Shown: in pieces, positions 51,734 to 59,913 of the stretch
How the letters are laid out: every line of letters begins with the position of its first letter
Position numbering within the stretch: the first letter of the stretch is position 1
Source of the DNA: CAVPDE01 sp963707125
GTDB lineage: Bacteria; Desulfobacterota; DSM-4660; Desulfatiglandales; HGW-15
Direction: 5' to 3'
Length of the DNA: 64,000 nt
Assembly: GCA_963707125.1 (NCBI GenBank)
Contig: CAVPOU010000004.1
Coordinates: 372,001-436,000 of the forward strand
The notes under the pieces: generated by a model
Seen by the model: the letters and a program-made list of their open reading frames with translations, nothing else
Databases searched by the model: none
Told to the model about the DNA's origin: nothing
Program-made: the position numbers and the translations under genes

Positions 51734-51882
51734 GAACGGAAATGGGTGCAAGGTGCAAGGTCCACGGTACACGGCGTGGGGGAAAGCACCCCCTTGATTC
51801 CATTGTTTTTGTTTTTCCGTGCACCGTGCGCCTTGTGCCGTTGGCCCCTCGGCCCATTGTACTTGTTTTGCCTCAAGATGAA
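51734..51882. repeat. Palindromic repeat between the two dehydrogenase subunit genes
   Basis: GTGCAAGGTCCACGGTACACGG at about 51751 (as short units GGTGCAAGG and CCACGGTACACGG) is answered by CCGTGCACCGTGCGCCTTGTGCC at 51817-51839. This forms a long hairpin in the operon mRNA and leaves about 150 bp between the genes. Confidence 0.65.
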
Positions 51883-53967
51883 CTACGCGCCCCTGCTCCT
51901 GACTCCCGCAAGTACTCCCAGCGGCACTTCGACAAAGAGCGGGCGATCCACCCGGTCTGTTACCTCGCCAAGATCGATGCCTTCCTCCTGGAAGATGCGC
52001 CGGATCATGGGCCTGCACGTCTTTGAGCCACAGGCCCCCATTCCGGCCCTGTTCAATGCTTTGAGCTGGTTCATGTCCCGGACCCCCTCCCTGATCGCTG
52101 CCCTGATCTCGCCCGCCGTGACTCTCTCACAGCGGCAGATGACCGCTTCATCAGGAGGAAGCTCTCGCTCGTAAATCAGAGAAGGCTCCACCTGCTTTTC
52201 CTGCACCCAGATGCCCACGGCTCTCTTCGCCACATCCTTTTCAACTTTGATCTGCACGAGGAGAGTGCCCGGGTACTTCTTCTGATTGGCAACCACTTTT
52301 TCCACCGCATAATAGCCGAGTATCCCACCATCCACGTCCGTGACCGGCACCTTTTGCCCCTTCTCCACTTTTTCCCGCCATACCTCATAGGGGAGAGAGA
52401 TCGTGGGGTGCTCCTCATCCTTGCGGTAATCGACAAGAGTCGCTGCGAGCCCAGGGCAAACAAAGACGCAGTTCATGCAGCCCTTGCAGAGGGAAACGTC
52501 GACGATGTAGGGAAGGCCCGTGATCTCATCTCTCTCTGTTCTGATGGCGTTTTCAGGACAGACCGAGGTGCAGGGATTGCAAGGCACTTCCTGAACACAG
52601 TGAAAAATGGGCATCACCCCTTTTTCCTCTTTTGGTTTTTCCCGCCGGAGAACAGGGCCTGGCTTGGATTTGAGGATCTTCTCTTTCTCTTCCCATTCCT
52701 TTGGGATCTCCCCTTCATGGAGCCCGAGGGATTTTGCAATCTTGAGTCCCTGGATTTTGCCTGTGAACATGGCTGCGGAGGCTTCTGCGATTTCGCCGGC
52801 ATCGCCCGCAGAGAACACCTCCATGCCCCACTCTTTCGCCTTGAAGGTGAATTCATTGACTTCAGCGAGACCGACGGCGATCAGCACGGTGTCTACATCG
52901 AACGTCCTGTGGGTCCCGGAAACAACCTTCCATTGTTTGTCCAGGGCTGCAATCGTCACCTTCTCCACCCTGTCTGTGCCGGTTGCCGAGACCACGGTGT
53001 GGCTTGCAAAAATGGGCACGCCCAATCTCATGAGCTTGTCGGCATGAACTTTGTAACCGCCGACCTGTGGCAGCGCTTCCACAAGGGCCGCCACTTCAAT
53101 ACCGGCTTGAATGGCATGATAGCCTGCGATGAGACCGACGTTCCCGCCGCCGACGATCAGGATCCTGTTTGACGATTTGACAAGGTCGCGGTTCACAAGC
53201 GTCTGGAACGCTCCGGCTCCATATACCCCGGGCAGCGTGTTCCCGGGAAAGGAGAGCATCTTTTCTCGGGCGCCGGTGGCTACGAGAAGCCTCTGGGGCT
53301 TGATCTTTCTGTACAAATTCCCCTTCACGACCCCAACAATACGGTCCGAGAACACACCCACGGCAGTCGCATTCAGCCACACCTCGACGGAATCAAGCTT
53401 TCGAACTTCTTCTTCGAGGATCCGGCCGATCTCAAATCCCCGGGTGCCTGCATGAGAGTCCTCCACCGAACCGAAGAACTTGTGGGTCTGAAGCAGGAGC
53501 TTTCCTCCCAGTTTGCTCTTGTCATCCACGATCAGCGTGTCCACGCCCAGCTTCCCGAGTTCTATGGCTGCGGAAAGACCTGCCGGTCCTCCTCCCAGGA
53601 TCAGCACTTCCACCCCCCTAAGCGGCGGCTCTTTCAGGGTCGGCACCTTGTCGTCTTCTGGAAGAGCGGGAAGACCTTCCAGGCTTTGCACGATCACGCC
53701 GGCCCGGAGGGGAGTCATGCAGGATTTCACCGGGAGACCATCTGCAATCACCATGCACTGGGAGCACTGGCCATTGGCGCAGAACATTCCCTGCGGGCTG
53801 TTATCTTTGTGGTGGTGTCCGAAGATGTGGATGTCGTTCGCGATCAGTGCCGAGGCGATCATCTCTCCTTCATAGCCCTGAAGCGCTTGCCCGTTCCATG
53901 TGAATTCCACTTCCTTTTTCTTAGGAATCTCAAGGATGGGATGCTTGGTAATCCTCTTCTTTGTCAT
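51883..53967 (-). CDS. Multidomain Fe-S flavoprotein, pyridine nucleotide-disulfide oxidoreductase type (HcnA-HcnB/PDH-alpha-like)
   Basis: A 694-aa fusion. Residues about 15-95 are a [2Fe-2S] ferredoxin-like domain with Cys63, Cys68, Cys71 and Cys83 (MFCANGQCSQCMV...SCM). From about 120 there is an FAD/NAD oxidoreductase (VLILGGGPAGLSAAIELG, RILIVGGGNVGLIAGYHA, FSAGDAGEIAEAS). Next comes a two-cluster ferredoxin segment (CNPCTSVCPENAI, CKGCMNCVFVCPG), and finally a BFD-like [2Fe-2S] domain (CRCERVTAGEI...GMGACGSKTCRPMI). This chain fits the electron-transferring subunit of an amine or proline dehydrogenase complex with the 50561 protein. Its start overlaps the regulator gene by 4 nt. The bifurcated ferredoxin insert is unusual and suggests ferredoxin as electron acceptor. 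Confidence 0.85.
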   Translation of the reverse strand: MTKKRITKHPILEIPKKKEVEFTWNGQALQGYEGEMIASALIANDIHIFGHHHKDNSPQGMFCANGQCSQCMVIADGLPVKSCMTPLRAGVIVQSLEGLPALPEDDKVPTLKEPPLRGVEVLILGGGPAGLSAAIELGKLGVDTLIVDDKSKLGGKLLLQTHKFFGSVEDSHAGTRGFEIGRILEEEVRKLDSVEVWLNATAVGVFSDRIVGVVKGNLYRKIKPQRLLVATGAREKMLSFPGNTLPGVYGAGAFQTLVNRDLVKSSNRILIVGGGNVGLIAGYHAIQAGIEVAALVEALPQVGGYKVHADKLMRLGVPIFASHTVVSATGTDRVEKVTIAALDKQWKVVSGTHRTFDVDTVLIAVGLAEVNEFTFKAKEWGMEVFSAGDAGEIAEASAAMFTGKIQGLKIAKSLGLHEGEIPKEWEEKEKILKSKPGPVLRREKPKEEKGVMPIFHCVQEVPCNPCTSVCPENAIRTERDEITGLPYIVDVSLCKGCMNCVFVCPGLAATLVDYRKDEEHPTISLPYEVWREKVEKGQKVPVTDVDGGILGYYAVEKVVANQKKYPGTLLVQIKVEKDVAKRAVGIWVQEKQVEPSLIYERELPPDEAVICRCERVTAGEIRAAIREGVRDMNQLKALNRAGMGACGSKTCRPMIRRIFQEEGIDLGEVTDRVDRPLFVEVPLGVLAGVRSRGA

Positions 53968-54716
53968 AGAACGCCTTCCCCTTTTTTCGATCTCCCTCTC
54001 TCCTTCTGGGCCCTCTTCTCCATCAATTGGTTAAACTTGCACACGTGGCCCTGGACGAGGAGACTGGCCTTCGACGCCTGTCTTTCCTCCACAGCCTTGA
54101 TGACTTCGCAAAGATCCTGATAGTTCTCTTTCAGGATATCTTCCTGCCTGGGGAGAAAGCGGTCAAAATATCGGTGAATGTTATCATAAACAGTCTGCAT
54201 GACCGATTCGTAGACAGGATTCCTGGCCATTCGCGCCAGGGCCATGTGAATCTGGTTGTCCACTTGTATAAAAGCGTCCCATCGCTCCGTGCCTGCTTCG
54301 AGATGGGCTTTCGCCTCTTTCAACAGGTTCTTGAGCCGGCGCACGTCTTCTTTCGTCGCCCTTTGCACCGCAAGGGCAGCCACGATGCCTTCAACCCCTT
54401 CGCGAAATTCCGCCAGATCCCTTAGAGAGGCCTTTTGAGAACGGATCAGCAAGGCGAGGCTTTCACTGACCTGCCTCGTGGTCAAGTCCTTGACCACCGC
54501 GCCTCCCTTGACCCCTGTCTTAATAACAATCAGACCTTTCTGCTCCAGCACCCTCAGGGCTTCACGGAGAGTTCCCCGGCTTGCCTTGAAAATCTCTACC
54601 AGCTCCCTCTCGGCAGGCAATCGGCTCCCTGCCTTGAGCTGGCCCTGAAAGATCGCCTCCTCGACCTGGGCGACCACATCCTGGAAAACCCTGTTCTGCC
54701 TGACCTCTTGAAACAT
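53964..54716 (-). CDS. GntR family (FCD domain, FadR subfamily) transcriptional regulator
   Basis: A 250-aa regulator. The N-terminal winged helix-turn-helix (residues about 8-75: LPAERELVEIFKASRGTLREALRVLEQKGLIVIKTGVKGGAVV) is followed by an all-helical FCD ligand domain (FREGVEGIVAALAVQRATKEDV..., VDNQIHMALARMARNP), with Asp/His residues typical of metal-assisted ligand binding. The C-terminus is basic. It is first gene of the dehydrogenase operon, overlapping the next gene by ATGA, and a canonical operator overlaps its own promoter. Autoregulation with induction by the dehydrogenase substrate is a natural inference. Confidence 0.9.
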   Translation of the reverse strand: MFQEVRQNRVFQDVVAQVEEAIFQGQLKAGSRLPAERELVEIFKASRGTLREALRVLEQKGLIVIKTGVKGGAVVKDLTTRQVSESLALLIRSQKASLRDLAEFREGVEGIVAALAVQRATKEDVRRLKNLLKEAKAHLEAGTERWDAFIQVDNQIHMALARMARNPVYESVMQTVYDNIHRYFDRFLPRQEDILKENYQDLCEVIKAVEERQASKASLLVQGHVCKFNQLMEKRAQKERGRSKKGEGVL

Positions 54717-54733
54717 CGGACTCCTCAGTTACA

Positions 54734-54773
54734 TAATGGTCTAACCATTATAATGTTTCTATTTTTCTGTCAA
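54734..54773 (-). promoter_or_regulatory. Promoter and perfect FadR-type operator of the GntR-dehydrogenase operon
   Basis: On the minus strand TTGACA (plus TGTCAA, 54768-54773), a 15-bp spacer and TATAAT (54747-54752). The perfect palindrome TAATGGT-CTA-ACCATTA (54734-54750) overlaps the -10. The core TGGT-N3-ACCA is the consensus of FCD-type GntR repressors. It lies 18 bp before the regulator's ATG. Confidence 0.82.
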
Positions 54774-54824
54774 GCTTTTTTCGGAGGTGGTGTGGCGTTT
54801 CAGCTACAAGTCCCCAACGCCAAC

Positions 54825-54924
54825 TCACCTCACCCCCACCTCGCCTCCCCCATCGAGGGGGAGGAAATTCTTTGTCATCGCTCACAATTCCCCTCCCTTG
54901 GTGGGAGGGGTTAGGGGAGGGGGA
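54825..54924. repeat. Paired REP-like hairpins, family B
   Basis: CCTCCCCCATCGAGGGGGAGG and CCCCTCCCTTGGTGGGAGGGG hairpins spaced by about 30 nt, flanked by CTCACCCCCACC and GGTTAGGGGAGGGGG. Same family as 10050-10141 and 58704-58805. Confidence 0.82.
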
Positions 54925-54994
54925 AACAAACGGGCATTGGAAGATAAACATGGAGACACTTCACTGGGCCAGTAGGTAAGGGAGGGCACGGAAA

Positions 54995-55816
54995 TTACTT
55001 TTTTGCTGTTTTTGCGTTTCTTGAGAACTCCGCAAAAACCTCAATGTATTTCTCCCCGCCAACAAGGAAGGTGTCGTTGTGCCCAGCGTCTTTGACCGGG
55101 TAGAAGAACTTCGGATCTACGGCGGCTTCGAAAAGTTTCTGCCCCATGGAGAAAGGCACGATTTCATCCCTTTCCCCGTGGATGATGAGCTTTGGAACAG
55201 GGACACGATGGATCTTTTCGAGGTTGTTGTAATGTGCAGGAAATAGAGGAGAGAATAACGCAAACAGGACCATGGTCTTTGCCATGTCCTTTGTCGAAGT
55301 GAAAGCGCTCTCGAGGATCAGGCCCCTCACTTTCTTTTCCAGGGCGACTTCAATGGCCACGGCCGCTCCTATCGAGTGACCGTGGAGCACGATCCTATCC
55401 GGTACTATCTTCTCCTTTTCGGTAAGGTAGGTCCAGGCGGCAATACCATCGCTGTACAGTCCTCTCTCAGAAGGCCTGCCCGAGCTCTTGCCGAATCCCC
55501 TATAGTCAAAGAGAAAGACCGAAAGCCCCTTCCGCAGAAACATCTGCGCAAGATCGAGCCGGTGGGAGATGTTCCCCGCATTTCCATGAAAGTGGAGGAT
55601 GACCGGGCTGTCCTTTTCGCCCGGAAAAAACCATCCGTGCAGTCGTTCGCCTTCTTCCGTGCTGAAAAAAGCTTCTTTGTATCTGAGACGAAACTCCTCG
55701 GGACTGAAGTCAAAGGTGGATTGCGGGAAGTAAATGAAGAAACTCTCGACCCGGGGATAGAAGAGATACGAACAGACGGCAAGGATCAGAGACAAACAAC
55801 AATCAGGTAAGCCCAA
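54995..55816 (-). CDS. Alpha/beta hydrolase (BEM46-like), membrane-anchored
   Basis: A 273-aa serine hydrolase with one N-terminal hydrophobic anchor (LPDCCLSLILAVCSYLFYP). Oxyanion motif HFHGNAGN, nucleophile elbow GHSIGA, Asp in HGERDEIVP, and His in DAGHND give a complete triad. The architecture matches the YqkD/BEM46/ABHD13-like family, of uncertain esterase or acyl-transfer function. The start at 55816 reads MGLPDCC; no strong ribosome binding site is visible. It stands between REP repeats and the ABC cluster and is not obviously in either operon. Confidence 0.82.
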   Translation of the reverse strand: MGLPDCCLSLILAVCSYLFYPRVESFFIYFPQSTFDFSPEEFRLRYKEAFFSTEEGERLHGWFFPGEKDSPVILHFHGNAGNISHRLDLAQMFLRKGLSVFLFDYRGFGKSSGRPSERGLYSDGIAAWTYLTEKEKIVPDRIVLHGHSIGAAVAIEVALEKKVRGLILESAFTSTKDMAKTMVLFALFSPLFPAHYNNLEKIHRVPVPKLIIHGERDEIVPFSMGQKLFEAAVDPKFFYPVKDAGHNDTFLVGGEKYIEVFAEFSRNAKTAKK

Positions 55817-56137
55817 TGGATCGGCATGAACAGCACCTTCCGGAGAGGTTTCATTGTGCCCATGAGCCCTTATTATCGCCGATCCACTTCTCTCTGCAAA
55901 GACAAAAACCTCTGGCCACTCAAATCAAGGACAAATGTCAAAATCCAAAGTCAAAATCAAGTCCTAATCCGTCATTCCAAAGAAAATCCCGGATGACTCG
56001 AAGCAATATCAGGCGAAGGGGCCTGCTGCATTCTGGGTTTTAAACGTGGAGTTACGGCATTTGGGTCCTGGCATTCATTTGACATTTGAGCTTTGGCATT
56101 TGAAACCGGGAATTGGGGTAACGCTCTTTACAGTCCA
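55817..56137. other. 321-bp gene-free spacer with degenerate short repeats
   Basis: No gene supported. CAAATGTCAAAATCCAAAG-like and CATTTGACATTTGAGC-like stretches (about 55930-55960 and 56070-56100) can pair with each other as a long imperfect hairpin. It separates the hydrolase from the ABC transporter operon end. Confidence 0.45.
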
Positions 56138-56845
56138 TCATCCTTGTGCTGGATCGTAAATCTTGCCGTCCCGCAGCTCGATGATCCTGTCGGCCATTTT
56201 GGCCAGTGCCGGATTGTGGGTCACGAGAATAATCGTCAGTCCCTCTTTTTGATTGAGTCCCTTGAGAAGGTCTCCGATCTCCTGGCTCCTTCTCGTGTCC
56301 AGATTCCCTGTAGGTTCGTCAGCGAGAATAATGCTGGGTCTGTTGACCAGCGCTCTGGCAATCGCCACGCGCTGCATTTCCCCGCCCGAGATCTGGCCCG
56401 GCAGATGTTCCTTGCGGTGATCGATCCCCATGACCTTCAGGATTCTTTCCACCTCGTTCTCCGCCCCGGGCTTCTTGTAGAAGGTGAAAGGGAGCATCAC
56501 ATTCTCGATCACCGTCAGGGTGGGGATGAGATAGAACTTCTGAAAGATGTACCCGAAGATCTCCCGCCGGATCTTTGTGAGAGTGGCCTCGGATAAAGCC
56601 TCGCCGTGATCCACAACCGTCCGGCCCGCAAGGGCAAGCCTGCCGGAGGAGGGGTTGTCCAGACACCCAAGGATGTTGATCAGAGTCGTCTTCCCGGACC
56701 CCGAGGGTCCGACAAAAGCGACAAACTCCCCTTCCTTCACCGAGAGGGAGACATCGTCAACCGCCGCAATCTCCTCACTCCCTCTGCGATAGATCTTTAC
56801 GAGATGATCGGCCTCAAGGACCTTTTGACCATTTTCTTTCATCAT
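56138..56845 (-). CDS. ABC transporter ATP-binding protein (MacB/LolD/FtsE type)
   Basis: A 235-aa ATPase: Walker A GPSGSGKTT near residue 40, Q-loop FQKFYLIPTLTVIENV, signature ISGGEMQRVAIARALVNRP, Walker B IILADEPTGNLD and H-loop VTHNP, the exact pattern of the MacB/LolD family. It overlaps the permease gene by 4 nt. Such ATPases work with one FtsX-like permease in mechanotransmission or in extraction of lipoproteins or small molecules from the periplasmic side. The cluster partners are two exported proteins and a beta-barrel; substrate unknown. Confidence 0.9.
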   Translation of the reverse strand: MMKENGQKVLEADHLVKIYRRGSEEIAAVDDVSLSVKEGEFVAFVGPSGSGKTTLINILGCLDNPSSGRLALAGRTVVDHGEALSEATLTKIRREIFGYIFQKFYLIPTLTVIENVMLPFTFYKKPGAENEVERILKVMGIDHRKEHLPGQISGGEMQRVAIARALVNRPSIILADEPTGNLDTRRSQEIGDLLKGLNQKEGLTIILVTHNPALAKMADRIIELRDGKIYDPAQG

Positions 56846-58032
56846 TCCACCTGACTTCTTATCGCTTCAAGAGGGCGCACTCTTCCCGCTTTCCACGAAG
56901 GATACACACCGCTCAATAGGCCGATCAGGATCACCACCCCGAAGGTCAGAATGACGAGGGGCAAGTTAATCTGCACCAGCCCTCCGCTCGGCGCGTAGGG
57001 TAGGAGCTGGCGGATCAGGACTTCCGTCAATTTAGCGGTTGCCATGGCCAGCGCCGCACCGATGATGCCTCCGCTGATGCACAGGATCAGGGTCTCGATC
57101 CAGATCAACTTGAAGATGTCCCAGGCCGTAGCGCCCATGGCCTTCAGAATCCCTATCTCCTGAAGCCGCTCCATGACCGACATGAGAATGGTGTTGATCA
57201 CGCCCACCACCGAGATCAGAATGGCGATCAGGGCGATCGAGAAGACCATCACCTTGGCGGTGGAAACAAGGGTCATGATCGTCTGCTTGACCTGTGCGAG
57301 GCTAACCACCTGCACGTCCGGCAGCTTGTACATTTTCTCTTCGAATTGCGCGATGTTGGCATCCTTCTTGACCTTGATGCCGATGCCGGTCAGCTCATCC
57401 TTGATACCGAAAATCTTCTGAACGGCCTTTAGAGGAAGAAAAATGGTGCCGTCGTCCTGCGTTCCTGTTCGCTTGAGGATACCGACCACTTTCACCTCAA
57501 CGTTCTTCTCGGTAATGAGGAGGAGATCCCCCACTTCCCGCTGCTCCAGCTCCGCTGCTTCATAGCCGAGCACAGCCTCCATAGCCTCCGAATTGGTAAA
57601 CCAGCTCCCCTGCTTGAACTCCAGAAAGCTTTTCATCTGTGGAAAAGTGGCGGGGTCAACACCCAGGTAGGCGCTGTAGCCCCCGCTTTCGCCCTTGTTG
57701 GGATCGAACACGGCCTGCATGAGCATCGCTGTCACTCCCTCCACCTCAGGCTCCTTGCTGATCTGCTCAGTAATGCTTTGCGGCATGTAGCGAAGACCGG
57801 TGCCTCCCTTGAGCATGAGCGTTGCCGCTTCATAGGGACACCCCTTGGCGGTCACGATCATCTGGAAGCCCAGGTTATCGATGTCCCGGTTGAGCGAAGA
57901 CTCATAGCCCTTGTTGAAGCCTAGGAGGCTAACGAGCACCCAGGCAGCCAGGGCAATGCCGATGATGGTCAGACCGCTCCGTGCCTTTTTCCGAAGCAGG
58001 TTTTTGTATGCCACATTGAAAATCTTGATCAT
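56842..58032 (-). CDS. ABC transporter permease, FtsX/MacB type
   Basis: A 396-aa permease with the four-helix type VII layout. The first helix (KARSGLTIIGIALAAWVLVSLLG) is followed by a large periplasmic domain to about 265. Three C-terminal helices come next (VMVFSIALIAILISVVGVINTILMSVMERLQEIGILKAMGAT, LIWIETLILCISGGIIGAALAM, LPLVILTFGVVILIGLLSGVYPSWKAGRVRPLEAIR). It overlaps the genes on both sides by 4 nt, showing tight coupling. It probably forms the transmembrane dimer energised by the 56138 ATPase. Confidence 0.9.
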   Translation of the reverse strand: MIKIFNVAYKNLLRKKARSGLTIIGIALAAWVLVSLLGFNKGYESSLNRDIDNLGFQMIVTAKGCPYEAATLMLKGGTGLRYMPQSITEQISKEPEVEGVTAMLMQAVFDPNKGESGGYSAYLGVDPATFPQMKSFLEFKQGSWFTNSEAMEAVLGYEAAELEQREVGDLLLITEKNVEVKVVGILKRTGTQDDGTIFLPLKAVQKIFGIKDELTGIGIKVKKDANIAQFEEKMYKLPDVQVVSLAQVKQTIMTLVSTAKVMVFSIALIAILISVVGVINTILMSVMERLQEIGILKAMGATAWDIFKLIWIETLILCISGGIIGAALAMATAKLTEVLIRQLLPYAPSGGLVQINLPLVILTFGVVILIGLLSGVYPSWKAGRVRPLEAIRSQVE

Positions 58033-58700
58033 TTTTTCTGTTCTCCGCCTGACTGATGATATTGCAGGTATTTGTTGCCGAGAATGAACTCATCGACAAG
58101 GATGAGGTTCTTCTTGGTTCCCCGAAGCGCCGCCCTGAAGTCGGGCTCTGCTTCAGGCACAGGGTTCTTTATTCTCTCCACTGCGCTTTGGCCGCTTGCT
58201 TTACCCGTCTGAAGGTCGTAGTTGTAAAAATCCTTCAAAGTCAGCCCTACAAACTGTTCGCCGAATTTAGGATCCCGCAGTTCCTTGCCGTACTTTGACG
58301 TCAATTTCTGGAAGTAGAAGTTCTTGATGACCCCGTCAAGATCCAGGACGACAAAAACCTGGATGCCGCCGTACTGACCTTTCTGATTCACCCCGTGGAT
58401 GTACCCTATCTTATCCTTGCCTTTGAAAACTTCGTAAAGGGTGTACGGCACGTCGATGGTCTCGAAAAGCCCCTGAAACTTGTCTCCCAGCCGGTCTTCG
58501 ACCTGGACAAGGAGGGCCGGTCCTCCCTTCTGATCAATGGCCACGTAGTTCGTTTTATACCCCGTGGAACCCGGGAAGAGCCGAGCCACATCGCGATCAG
58601 GATCATTGAGGTCACATCCCACTGCTGCGAAAAGCGTTCGGGGCACGCAGATCATGGTCCAGATGATTAGCAAGTAGAATGGAATTCTCTTTTTGAGCAT
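58029..58700 (-). CDS. Exported protein of unknown function in ABC cluster
   Basis: A 223-aa protein with a signal peptide (MLKKRIPFYLLIIWTMICVPRTLFAAVG), so probably periplasmic. The beta-rich body includes YTLYEVFKGKDKIGYIHGVNQKGQYGGIQVFVVLDLDGVIKNFYFQKLTSKYGKELRDPKFGEQFVGLTLKDFY. The layout recalls FMN-binding domains of the NqrC/RnfG type, but the SGAT flavinylation motif is missing, so I do not assign that function. It is coupled to the permease gene by a 4-nt overlap, suggesting a periplasmic partner of the transporter. Confidence 0.7.
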   Translation of the reverse strand: MLKKRIPFYLLIIWTMICVPRTLFAAVGCDLNDPDRDVARLFPGSTGYKTNYVAIDQKGGPALLVQVEDRLGDKFQGLFETIDVPYTLYEVFKGKDKIGYIHGVNQKGQYGGIQVFVVLDLDGVIKNFYFQKLTSKYGKELRDPKFGEQFVGLTLKDFYNYDLQTGKASGQSAVERIKNPVPEAEPDFRAALRGTKKNLILVDEFILGNKYLQYHQSGGEQKK

Positions 58701-58703
58701 ACC

Positions 58704-58805
58704 CTAAGCCCTCACCCCCACCCTGCCCTCCCCCGTCAAGGGGGAGGAATGATATTCTTTCAATCGTTTCCCCCTTCCTCGGTGGGAGGGGTCAGAGGAG
58801 GGGGA
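58704..58805. repeat. Paired REP-like hairpins, family B
   Basis: CCCTCCCCCGTCAAGGGGGAGG and a CCCCCTTCCTCGGTGGGAGGGG unit, with CTCACCCCCACC at the left end. It separates the beta-barrel gene from the ABC genes on the minus strand. Confidence 0.8.
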
Positions 58806-58809
58806 ATAA

Positions 58810-59820
58810 TCACAACAATTTATAGTACCAGTAAATCTGAAACACGACCCGATTGTCGTTCATCTCTCCGTCATAAGTGTACATGCCCCGGAGTGTAATG
58901 TCAGAGGTCAGTTTATATGAGAGACAACCTGATATCTCGTAATTCCAGTCGCCCCCGATGTACCTGTAAACCGGCTGGGCCTCCAGCTTAAGGCGGTCCT
59001 CATCAAGAAGATTCACTCCGATTCGCCAAAGAAAAGCGTACGTATTTTCGTCCCCCTTCTCGCCCGCCACAGCCTCAAACCGGTTCTCGATGTTATTCCA
59101 GAAATAGGTGAAGTCCGTTCCAACGAGGAAGGTCTTGATGGGATCGGGAAGGATCACCTCATACCCTATGGTCTCGAGCGGCTTCCCGTAGGAGGAAGAA
59201 AAGCCGATGTTGTAGTTGTCCCGGTTGAGAACGCCCTTAGAGATCCTCGCAGACATCAAATAATTTCCGTCAAATTCCACAGGCATCCCGGTACCTGTGC
59301 TGTAGGATACCGACAAATTTCCCCATTCAAAATCGCGTGTAGCACCAACACCCCAATCCCGATCATAGCCGTAGCCGTACATGGCCAAAGGCTGGAGCAG
59401 AAGTGCATGACTGTCCAAATAGGATGCCATCCCGAAGGCAATTCGGCTGTGGCCCACCCAGAGATCGGCAAATCCTGCTTTATACTTGAAGAAAGCATTG
59501 TAGAGCTGAACCTGAAACTCGTCCTCGCCGGTCGCCCGATAAGCTTCATTGTAAGCAAGACGCATCTGAAGAGCGAAAGATCCCCAGTCGCCTGTTTCGC
59601 TGGAGAAGCGCTGCAAGAAGTCAAACCCAACGCTCGGCTTTTGCATGACATCCAAAGGGTTCATGGAGTAATAGATGGGACCATCTTTATCGGTATCATA
59701 ACCCCCAACCCCCTGAGCCTCCAGATAGAGCAGGTAGCTCTTGCCGAAGGCAGGGCTTGCTGAGACCAGAAGCACAAGGACGATGCCAATTAAGAGCTTC
59801 AGCAGATCGTTTCCCCTCAA
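58810..59820 (-). CDS. Putative outer-membrane beta-barrel protein
   Basis: Predicted outer-membrane protein of about 336 aa. A signal sequence (LLKLLIGIVLVLLVSASPAFG) precedes alternating amphipathic strands rich in Tyr, Trp, Gly and Asn (GYGYDRDWGVGATRDFEWGNLSVSYSTGTG; ENTYAFLWRIGVNLL). The C-terminal strand ends in aromatic residues (VVFQIYWYYKLL), as expected for BAM recognition. No ATG lies near the signal peptide. A TTG at 59820 is proposed, because the GAGGGGG of the adjoining family A repeat sits 5 nt upstream; the open frame itself continues through the repeat to 59883. It is probably the outer-membrane component of the ABC/exported-protein cluster. Confidence 0.75.
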   Translation of the reverse strand: MRGNDLLKLLIGIVLVLLVSASPAFGKSYLLYLEAQGVGGYDTDKDGPIYYSMNPLDVMQKPSVGFDFLQRFSSETGDWGSFALQMRLAYNEAYRATGEDEFQVQLYNAFFKYKAGFADLWVGHSRIAFGMASYLDSHALLLQPLAMYGYGYDRDWGVGATRDFEWGNLSVSYSTGTGMPVEFDGNYLMSARISKGVLNRDNYNIGFSSSYGKPLETIGYEVILPDPIKTFLVGTDFTYFWNNIENRFEAVAGEKGDENTYAFLWRIGVNLLDEDRLKLEAQPVYRYIGGDWNYEISGCLSYKLTSDITLRGMYTYDGEMNDNRVVFQIYWYYKLL

Positions 59821-59825
59821 CGCGT

Positions 59826-59878
59826 CCCCCTCACCCTTACCCTCTCCCCAGTTTGGGGGAGAGGGCGGGGTGAGGGGG
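59826..59878. repeat. REP-like palindrome, family A core
   Basis: CCCCCTCACCCTTACCC ... GGGCGGGGTGAGGGGG around CCAGTTTGG. It abuts the beta-barrel gene start; on the minus strand its right end provides a Shine-Dalgarno-like GAGGGGG. Confidence 0.85.
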
Positions 59879-59913
59879 TGCAATCGAGTTCATAAGGATT
59901 CAGGACGTTTTCG

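Noticed and set aside
51736..52018. N-terminal extension of about 95 residues for the DAO-family oxidoreductase
   Set aside because: The extension runs through repeat DNA and into the coding region of the preceding gene in another frame; the FAD-binding motif starts right after the internal ATG at 51733.
58029..58700. Assigning an FMN-binding (NqrC/RnfG-like) domain
   Set aside because: The S/T-G-A-T flavinylation motif is absent and the remaining similarity is weak.
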